Shown: piece by piece, positions 1 through 4,680 of the stretch
How the letters are laid out: every line of letters begins with the position of its first letter
Numbering within the stretch: the stretch's first letter is position 1
NCBI GenBank assembly: GCA_963659365.1
Contig: CAVKTI010000082.1
Location: 1 to 7,185 of the forward strand
From: W0P28-013 sp963659365
GTDB lineage: Bacteria > Bacteroidota > Bacteroidia > Bacteroidales > Paludibacteraceae
Length of the DNA stretch: 7,185 nt
Reading direction: 5' to 3'
Notes under the pieces: generated by a model
Seen by the model: only the letters and a program-made list of their open reading frames with translations
What the model was told of the DNA's origin: nothing
Databases searched by the model: none
Position numbers and translations under genes: made by a program

Positions 1-38
1 AGAATTTTTTCGATAAGCGAGCGCAGTGCCAAACTCGT

Positions 39-70
39 TTGAGCAATGCCGAGCGGAGAAAAAATCTTTG
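39..70 (+). promoter_or_regulatory. Candidate clpPX promoter, Bacteroidetes type, imperfect
   Basis: TTG at 39-41, a 21-bp spacer, then AATCTTTG at 63-70. This matches the Bacteroidetes sigma-ABfr pattern TTG - 19 to 21 bp - TAnnTTTG except for the first T of the -7 box. Transcription would begin near 76, inside or just after the first mini-hairpin, and give a leader of about 95 nt. It is the best promoter match before clpP, but one consensus base is wrong and it overlaps repeat-like sequence. A promoter further upstream, shared with the preceding gene, is equally possible. Confidence 0.35.
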
Positions 71-95
71 CGAAGCAAGAAACAGCGCGAAGCGC
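68..95. repeat. Two consecutive GCGAAGC mini-hairpins
   Basis: TTGCGAAGCAA (68-78) and GCGCGAAGCGC (85-95) each form a 4-bp stem closed by a three-base GAA loop. Both share the core GCGAAGC, which is known to form an unusually stable single-stranded DNA mini-hairpin. They are 6 bases apart and lie in the probable leader or promoter region of clpP. Whether they act in DNA or RNA, or at all, is unknown. Confidence 0.7.
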
Positions 96-110
96 GAAAA
101 ACTAGAAACA

Positions 111-130
111 AAAATTGCGGCAGCAATTTT
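111..130. other. 8-bp inverted repeat (hairpin) in the clpP leader
   Basis: AAAATTGC (111-118) and GCAATTTT (123-130) are perfectly complementary around a GGCA loop. The right arm ends in four T residues, but the stem is AT-rich and no longer U-tract follows. It is therefore at best a weak terminator for an upstream gene, or a leader stem-loop about 40 bases before the clpP start codon. Confidence 0.6.
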
Positions 131-138
131 GAGAAACA

Positions 139-159
139 ATCTGAAATCTGAAATCTGAA
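139..159. repeat. Tandem repeat (ATCTGAA)x3 just before clpP
   Basis: Three exact copies of the 7-bp unit ATCTGAA run from 139 to 159, followed by ATTAAAAGAAC and the clpP ATG at 171. The array ends 11 bases before the start codon, so a change in copy number would move the translation initiation region relative to upstream structure. Three copies may be chance or a remnant of slippage. Confidence 0.85.
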
Positions 160-170
160 ATTAAAAGAAC

Positions 171-845
171 ATGGACGAATTTAGTAAATTTGCAACGAAA
201 CATCTGAATATGAACGGATTGGCACTCGACCAATACCGCTCGAAAATCAGTATGGAAGGCGGCTACATCTCGCCGTCGATTTTGGAGGAACGCCAACTGA
301 ATGTTACCCAAATGGATGTGTTTTCGCGCCTGATGATGGATCGCATCATCTTTCTCGGCTCCGAAATCAACGACTATGTGGCGAATGTGATACAGGCGCA
401 ACTGCTTTTCCTCGACACAGCCGACCCCGGCAAGGACATTTTCATCTACTTGAACTCGCCCGGCGGCGCAGTACACGCTGGTCTCGGCATCTACGACACC
501 ATGCAGTACATTCGCAGCAATGTTGGCACTATCTGCACAGGCATGGCAGCATCGATGGCGGCCGTGTTGCTGGTGGCTGGCGCCAAAGGCAAACGCTCGG
601 CACTGCCCCACTCGCGCGTGATGATTCACCAACCGATGGGCGGCACGCAGGGACAAGCGTCGGACATGGAAATCACCGTGCGCGAAATTCAAAAACTGAA
701 AAAAGAACTCTACCAAATCATTGCCGACCACTCGGGACAGGCGTTCGACAAGATAGCCGCCGACAGCGACCGCGACTACTGGATGACCGCACAAGAGGCA
801 CTCGAATATGGTATGATCGACAACATTTTGACACGCGAAAAATAG
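171..845 (+). CDS. clpP: ATP-dependent Clp protease, proteolytic subunit ClpP
   Basis: ClpP is the serine peptidase of the cytoplasmic ClpXP machine. It forms a barrel of two heptameric rings and cuts proteins threaded in by ClpX. The 224-residue product has the full catalytic triad: Ser128 in the GMAASMAA motif, His153 in MIHQP and Asp202 in DSDRDYW. The spacings (25 and 49 residues) equal those of E. coli Ser97/His122/Asp171. Other signatures are the substrate-binding LNSPGG strand (about 94-99) and the handle helix around 165-185. The N terminus (MDEFSKFATKHL...) reads as the Bacteroidetes form, about 31 residues longer than mature E. coli ClpP, and part of it may be a self-cleaved propeptide. 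The ATG at 171 follows A-rich sequence with no Shine-Dalgarno, as is normal in this phylum. clpX starts 19 bases after the stop, indicating an operon. Confidence 0.98.
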   Translation: MDEFSKFATKHLNMNGLALDQYRSKISMEGGYISPSILEERQLNVTQMDVFSRLMMDRIIFLGSEINDYVANVIQAQLLFLDTADPGKDIFIYLNSPGGAVHAGLGIYDTMQYIRSNVGTICTGMAASMAAVLLVAGAKGKRSALPHSRVMIHQPMGGTQGQASDMEITVREIQKLKKELYQIIADHSGQAFDKIAADSDRDYWMTAQEALEYGMIDNILTREK

Positions 846-864
846 CAACTGCGCACAGAGATTT

Positions 865-2097
865 ATGACAAAACAGACAAAAAAAGGCGAATCGCACTGC
901 AGTTTCTGCGGCCGAAGCGAACGCGAAGTCGGCACGCTATTTTCGGGCAAGGACGGCTACATTTGCTGCGAATGTGTGGAATTAGCCAACAGCATTATCC
1001 AAAGAGAGAAAAAACGGTACGAACAACAGTTCAAAATCGATGGGGACGCACTGCCTAAACCGATGGAAATCAAGGCGTTTCTCGACCAATATGTCATCGG
1101 GCAGGACGAAGCGAAAAAGTTTCTGTCGGTAGCGGTTTACAACCACTACAAACGCATTATGCAGCCCAAATCGGCCGAAGAGGTCGAAATCGAAAAGTCG
1201 AACATCATACTTGTGGGCGCTACGGGAACGGGCAAAACGCTCTTGGCGCGCACCATCGCACGCAAACTTAATGTGCCGTTCACCATTGTCGATGCCACCG
1301 TGCTGACCGAGGCGGGCTATGTGGGCGAAGACATCGAGAGCATTCTCACGCGCCTGCTGCAAGTGGCCGACTACAACAAGGCTGCCGCCGAGCGTGGCAT
1401 TGTCTTCATCGACGAAATCGACAAGATAGCACGCAAAGGCGACAATCCGAGCATCACACGCGATGTGAGCGGCGAAGGCGTGCAACAAGGGCTGCTGAAA
1501 CTGCTCGAAGGTTCGATAGTGAATGTGCCACCAAAAGGCGGACGCAAACACCCCGAACAAGACCTGATTGCAGTGAACACGCAGAACATTTTGTTCATCT
1601 GCGGCGGCGCATTCGATGGCATCGAAAAGAAGATTGCGCAACGGCTCAACACGCATGTGGTGGGCTTCGGCACGGTGAACGAGCAGAACGCCATCGACCG
1701 CAACGACCTGATGAAATACATTGCGCCGCAAGACCTGAAAGCCTACGGTCTGATTCCCGAAATCATCGGCCGACTGCCCATACTCACGCACCTCGACCCA
1801 CTCGACCGCACGGCGTTGCGCCAAATTCTGACCGAGCCGAAAAACTCCATCATCAAGCAGTACACCAAACTCTTCGAGATGGACGGCGTTGCGCTCTCGT
1901 TCGACGACGACACGCTAGAGTACATCGTCGATAAAGCCATCGAGTTCAAACTCGGTGCACGCGGACTGCGCAGCATTGTCGAAACCATCATGATGGACGC
2001 CATGTACGCCACGCCCTCGTCGGAAACGAAAGCACTGCGCATCACCAAAGATTACGCCCAAGAGAAATTGGAAAAAACGACAGCATTGAGGGCGTAA
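865..2097 (+). CDS. clpX: ATP-dependent Clp protease, unfoldase subunit ClpX
   Basis: ClpX is a hexameric AAA+ unfoldase that recognises tagged substrates, unfolds them with ATP and delivers them to ClpP. The 410-residue product is of normal length. It starts with a zinc-binding domain (Cys12, Cys15, Cys34, Cys37). The AAA+ core shows Walker A GATGTGKT (118-125, Lys124), pore loop GYVG (151-154), Walker B FIDE (181-184), RKH loop (227-229), arginine finger Arg303 in IIGRLP and sensor-2 GARGLR (364-369). The ClpP-docking loop reads VGF (266-268) where E. coli has IGF; an aliphatic-Gly-aromatic triplet is kept. Walker A has Ala in place of the E. coli Pro. The 19-bp gap from clpP holds no promoter or terminator that I can see, so the two are probably co-transcribed. 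A strong hairpin follows 44 bases after the stop. Confidence 0.98.
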   Translation: MTKQTKKGESHCSFCGRSEREVGTLFSGKDGYICCECVELANSIIQREKKRYEQQFKIDGDALPKPMEIKAFLDQYVIGQDEAKKFLSVAVYNHYKRIMQPKSAEEVEIEKSNIILVGATGTGKTLLARTIARKLNVPFTIVDATVLTEAGYVGEDIESILTRLLQVADYNKAAAERGIVFIDEIDKIARKGDNPSITRDVSGEGVQQGLLKLLEGSIVNVPPKGGRKHPEQDLIAVNTQNILFICGGAFDGIEKKIAQRLNTHVVGFGTVNEQNAIDRNDLMKYIAPQDLKAYGLIPEIIGRLPILTHLDPLDRTALRQILTEPKNSIIKQYTKLFEMDGVALSFDDDTLEYIVDKAIEFKLGARGLRSIVETIMMDAMYATPSSETKALRITKDYAQEKLEKTTALRA

Positions 2098-2141
2098 ATT
2101 GCACGGATTTGTTCATTCGAACCGCAAAATAGCGCACAAAT

Positions 2142-2171
2142 AATAAATCCCCGAAAAATCGGGGATTTATT
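2142..2171. terminator. Bidirectional intrinsic terminator between clpX and the convergent gene
   Basis: AATAAATCCCCGA (2142-2154) pairs perfectly with TCGGGGATTTATT (2159-2171) around an AAAA loop, giving 13 base pairs with a GC-rich core. T-rich stem ends are present on both strands (ATTTATTGT rightward, ATTTATTATTTG leftward). It lies between the clpX stop (2097) and the minus-strand stop (2195-2197), so it can serve both converging transcripts. The U-tracts are interrupted, which lowers certainty about efficiency. Confidence 0.85.
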
Positions 2172-2194
2172 GTAGCAATTATTTGACTGTCAGA

Positions 2195-3529
2195 CTATTG
2201 CGGAATTTGTGCGCCACAACCACTCACTGCACCAAACAGGTCGAGTGCCTTTTGCCATGGGTAGCGGTTGGCAAACATCGAAACCGACGACTGCATCGTA
2301 CCAACCATGTTCATGCCCATCGCTTGGCGAAAGGTGTTGGCGGGCGAATTGGGATTATAGTCGGTCTTCTCCTTGTACGAAGCGTTCAAAAATCCGTTGA
2401 GATAAGCCTCATCGATTTTGCCTTTGAAGAGACTCGGATCTTTCAGCGACTTGTTGCCGCGGCAATCGATAACCTCCACATCGTCGAAGTCGTCGGCTTT
2501 CACACGCAGCAACATACCGCCACCGGGCAGCGTCAGGTCGGTTACACGATTCAAGAAAAAGGTGTTGTTTTCGCATTTGTCGATACGCTTTGCCTCGCGG
2601 TTTTTGTCGCTATCGATGTGCGTGCGGTCGATAGCCGAGAAGGTGGCACAACCGAAAATGTTGCGTTTGATGTCGCAGCAAGTGCCTGGCTGCAAGCGGA
2701 AACCGTAGCCCATCGAGGCGAGGTCTTTCAGGCGCGACCATGCAAAAAGTATCGTATTGTCGTAGAAATTCACCTGCGTCATATTTTGTGGATCAGCACC
2801 GCGCACATCCATCGTAGCCATACGCACATTCACAAAAATACAGTTCTGCACCGTGATAGAGCCTTTCAGCAGACCATTGATAGCGTAGTTTGGCGCATTG
2901 ACGAAGGCACAGTTGCGCACAATCACATCGAGCGTATTCACAATGCCACGGTCGCCATTAAGGTAGATCATATAGGACTCTTTCGTAAACACTTTTTCTG
3001 CCAAATCGGGACCGCCAATGCCCTCGACACCGATGGGATTCATCATGGGCGACTCCACACCTTCGGGCTGACCTTCGCGGCGAGCGTTGTACGAAATGGT
3101 GTTGCCGCGGTCGAAAATAATGCCGTCGATCACCACCTGCTTGCCTGGCGCTACAATGCTCGTAATCTGTACCGTGCCTTTGCCCTGCGCCGATCCGTTC
3201 GATTCGGCCGATGGCTGTATCATCGTCTTGTATTTCAGCACATTGCGTTCCGAAAAATCGCCATTGTAGCCCCCTTTGATGGTTACAGGTTTGCGAATGT
3301 CGATGGTACCGCTGTTGAGCATACCAAAATAGTTGCCTTCGGCCACCAAAATAGTGGCACCCTCTTCGGCCACATCGAGAGCCTTCTGCAAATTTTTGAA
3401 CGGTGCTGCCAGCGAACCATCGTTTTTGTTGCTGCCATTTTCGCGGCTCACATGGTAAACCGATTGCGCCCCTACGGACATACAGCCTGCGGCAAACAGC
3501 GCAAGCATCAGGGTGATTCTCTTTTTCAT
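2195..3529 (-). CDS. Secreted right-handed parallel beta-helix protein (DUF1565/NosD-like), function unknown
   Basis: The 444-residue product begins with a signal peptide (MKKRITLMLALFAAGC...), probably cut after Ala21 (VGA|QS). Cys16 in FAAGC is an alternative lipidation site, but no acidic surface-export motif follows it. Residues 24-70 have the layout typical of DUF1565-like proteins: a VSRENGSNKNDGS segment, then PFKNLQKALDVAEEGATI and LVAEGNY. Repeated hydrophobic/Asn rungs follow: VIDGIIFDRGN (133-143), VIVRNCAFVN (202-211), ITVQNCIFVN (225-234), NFYDNTILFAW (254-264) and CDIKRNIFG (285-293). These are the hallmark of a pectate-lyase-like beta-helix. Such folds occur in polysaccharide lyases, but no catalytic residues can be assigned, so a carbohydrate role is only a possibility. 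The C-terminal part (about 365-444) lacks rungs. A good promoter lies 40 bases upstream. A full-length open frame on the other strand (2183-3547) is a shadow without a signal sequence. Confidence 0.9.
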   Translation of the reverse strand: MKKRITLMLALFAAGCMSVGAQSVYHVSRENGSNKNDGSLAAPFKNLQKALDVAEEGATILVAEGNYFGMLNSGTIDIRKPVTIKGGYNGDFSERNVLKYKTMIQPSAESNGSAQGKGTVQITSIVAPGKQVVIDGIIFDRGNTISYNARREGQPEGVESPMMNPIGVEGIGGPDLAEKVFTKESYMIYLNGDRGIVNTLDVIVRNCAFVNAPNYAINGLLKGSITVQNCIFVNVRMATMDVRGADPQNMTQVNFYDNTILFAWSRLKDLASMGYGFRLQPGTCCDIKRNIFGCATFSAIDRTHIDSDKNREAKRIDKCENNTFFLNRVTDLTLPGGGMLLRVKADDFDDVEVIDCRGNKSLKDPSLFKGKIDEAYLNGFLNASYKEKTDYNPNSPANTFRQAMGMNMVGTMQSSVSMFANRYPWQKALDLFGAVSGCGAQIPQ

Positions 3530-3568
3530 AATTCAAACGATTATTAAATGGTGAAACAATTTATTGGA

Positions 3569-3599
3569 CAAAGATAATGGCATCTGCCGACATTTGCAA
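3569..3599 (-). promoter_or_regulatory. Bacteroidetes promoter for the beta-helix gene
   Basis: Read on the minus strand: TTG at 3599-3597, a 20-bp spacer, and a perfect TAnnTTTG box (TATCTTTG, 3576-3569). Transcription should begin near 3562, leaving a leader of about 33 nt before the ATG at 3529. The left arm of the nearby inverted repeat lies inside the spacer. Confidence 0.72.
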
Positions 3600-3630
3600 G
3601 TATTTTAGCATTTTTTGCATTTCGGCAGAT
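3582..3630. promoter_or_regulatory. 9-bp inverted repeat over the leftward promoter (possible operator)
   Basis: ATCTGCCGA (3582-3590) and TCGGCAGAT (3622-3630) are perfect inverted copies separated by 31 bases. A TGCAA-type match continues inside both arms with a one-base offset. The left arm is in the leftward spacer and the leftward -33 TTG is in the loop. The right arm lies upstream of both promoters, 17 bases before the rightward -33 box. The arrangement suits a dimeric or looping regulator but no regulator gene is present in the window. Confidence 0.45.
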
Positions 3631-3647
3631 TGCACCCGAAAAAAATG

Positions 3648-3677
3648 TTGCCGCACAAGAAAAATTTCGTACCTTTG
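3648..3677 (+). promoter_or_regulatory. Bacteroidetes promoter for the Wzz-like/GHL10 gene pair
   Basis: TTG at 3648-3650, a 19-bp spacer, and a perfect TAnnTTTG box (TACCTTTG, 3670-3677). The predicted start of transcription is near 3683-3684, giving a leader of about 37 nt before the ATG at 3721. Confidence 0.75.
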
Positions 3678-3720
3678 CATTTCACAACTCAATAACTAAT
3701 TTTTTGAAAAATTGCTCGCT

Positions 3721-4668
3721 ATGGAAGAGAACGGACACAACGAAATGAACCTATTCGACCTGATTTGCCTCTTTTGCCGCAGCATCGGACGCTTTTTCAA
3801 GTGGTGCGGTGTGTCGCTGTTGCATTTGGTGCGCTTTTCGGTGCAAAATATCTGGATTATTCTGGCTTTTGTGGTAGTTTTCGGGGCGATTGGCCTGCTG
3901 AAAACCACGCCTGAACGCACCAAATACCGCGGCGAAGCCACTGTGTTTGTGTACAAAGAGACAAAGCCGCTGGTGTGCAGCATGTTCAAACAACTCGATT
4001 TGTACTGCGCCTCGCCGCTGTTTGCTGCCAATCTGAATCTGCCCGATTCGCTCCAAAAGAAAATCCGCAAAATCGAAATTTTCAACTGGATCGATAGCAA
4101 AAACGATGGCACGCCCGATTTTATCGATTTCAGCAATTCGAAAAAATACAACACCGACACCACCAATGTGGTGATGGGCGACCGTCTCTACCTGCGCGTA
4201 ACCACCAAAGGTTGCTACGATATGTCGGCGGTTCAGGCGTGGTTGCAACGCTATTTCGATGCGCAAGCCAGTCTGTCGGAGCAGGTGGCGCAAGCACGCA
4301 AATCGCAGCAGATGCGTTTGAATGCCGTCAATCACGAAATTGTCCGCTTGGATAGCCTTGCAAATTTCGAGTATTTCGAAAGCAAAAAGAGCAACGCACG
4401 CATCGATGGTGCAATGTTGGTACTCAAGGACAAGCAACTCTATCACGACGATATTTTGAAACAGATTGAGCAACGCGACCGCATCGAAGCCGCACTCGGG
4501 CAGCGTTTGCACAATATCGATTTTCAGAACGACATGACTATCGACACGGCACATTCGCGCCTTTTCTACCTCTTTTTCTGGGTGCTTGTAGGCTACATTT
4601 TGGGCGTGCTGGTCGCTCTCGGCGTGGTCTATCGCCGCCAAATACGCGACTACATGAAGCAAAAATAA
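3721..4668 (+). CDS. Two-pass inner-membrane protein, Wzz/polysaccharide co-polymerase-like
   Basis: The 315-residue product has the layout of polysaccharide co-polymerases (Wzz, chain-length determinants). A cytoplasmic N terminus leads into a first membrane helix at about 44-61 (IWIILAFVVVFGAIGLL). A large periplasmic part follows, with a predicted helical, charged coiled-coil-like segment at about 180-262. A second helix lies at about 281-303 (LFYLFFWVLVGYILGVLVAL), followed by a short basic tail. A Wzz-like protein would set the length of O-antigen or another exported glycan; no tyrosine-kinase domain is fused. The assignment rests on topology and the SKYRGEATVFV-like stretch after helix 1 (residues 68-78, KYRGEATVFVY), not on a clear motif, so an unrelated two-helix envelope protein remains possible. 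The ATG at 3721 is preferred over the in-frame TTG at 3712. Residue 9 is also Met, but the first ATG suits the leader. The next gene begins 12 bases after the stop. Confidence 0.85.
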   Translation: MEENGHNEMNLFDLICLFCRSIGRFFKWCGVSLLHLVRFSVQNIWIILAFVVVFGAIGLLKTTPERTKYRGEATVFVYKETKPLVCSMFKQLDLYCASPLFAANLNLPDSLQKKIRKIEIFNWIDSKNDGTPDFIDFSNSKKYNTDTTNVVMGDRLYLRVTTKGCYDMSAVQAWLQRYFDAQASLSEQVAQARKSQQMRLNAVNHEIVRLDSLANFEYFESKKSNARIDGAMLVLKDKQLYHDDILKQIEQRDRIEAALGQRLHNIDFQNDMTIDTAHSRLFYLFFWVLVGYILGVLVALGVVYRRQIRDYMKQK

Positions 4669-4680
4669 TCTGCCACAGCC

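Larger units (their letters stand above)
1..170. other. Non-coding leader upstream of clpP with small hairpins and repeats
   Basis: No convincing gene lies here. Several small structures can be read directly. Near-complementary arms AGAATTTTTTC (1-11) and GAAAAAATCT (58-67) flank a dyad, CAAAC-TC-GTTTG (30-41). A loose direct repeat GAGCGCAGTGCC / GAGCAATGCC sits at 19-30 and 41-50. Two GCGAAGC mini-hairpins follow (68-78 and 85-95), then an 8-bp hairpin (111-130) and three copies of a 7-bp unit (139-159). The mixture suggests an intergenic repeat element plus the 5' untranslated leader of clpP. One frame stays open from position 3 to a stop at 156-158, but its translation is a basic, low-complexity string and is not called as a gene. 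The gene to the left is outside the window; in related genomes it is often tig (trigger factor), which is recalled knowledge, not seen here. Confidence 0.6.
3530..3720. other. Divergent intergenic region with two promoters and a palindrome
   Basis: This 191-bp AT-rich stretch separates the leftward beta-helix gene from the rightward Wzz-like gene. It holds a promoter on each strand and a 9-bp inverted repeat (listed separately). It also holds a 10-bp direct repeat TTTGCATTTC at 3614-3623 and 3674-3683, exactly 60 bp apart; the second copy overlaps the rightward -7 box. I see no open frame of note and no RNA gene here. Confidence 0.75.

Noticed and set aside
3..158. Open frame of about 51 codons entering from the left edge
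   Set aside because: The translation is basic and low in complexity, passes through hairpins and tandem repeats, and does not look like the C terminus of trigger factor or another known neighbour. The left flank would be needed to settle it.
139..159. Short tandem repeat considered as a CRISPR fragment
   Set aside because: The 7-bp units are directly abutting without spacers and no cas gene is present.
102..950. 282-residue open frame on the minus strand across clpP
   Set aside because: It is antisense to a certain gene, has His/Val/Arg-rich composition typical of shadow frames, and shows no domain or start context.
2183..3547. 454-residue plus-strand open frame opposite the beta-helix gene
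   Set aside because: It is slightly longer than the minus-strand gene, but the minus-strand product has a signal peptide, beta-helix rungs and a matching promoter. The plus frame is His/Arg-rich with no recognisable domain and overlaps the promoter of the other strand.
3712..3720. TTG start nine bases upstream for the Wzz-like gene
   Set aside because: An ATG lies three codons later at 3721, at a suitable distance from the promoter; there is no reason to prefer TTG.
3751..4662. 303-residue minus-strand open frame across the Wzz-like gene
   Set aside because: The plus-strand frame has a consensus promoter, two membrane helices in the expected places and tight spacing to the next gene. The minus frame has none of these.
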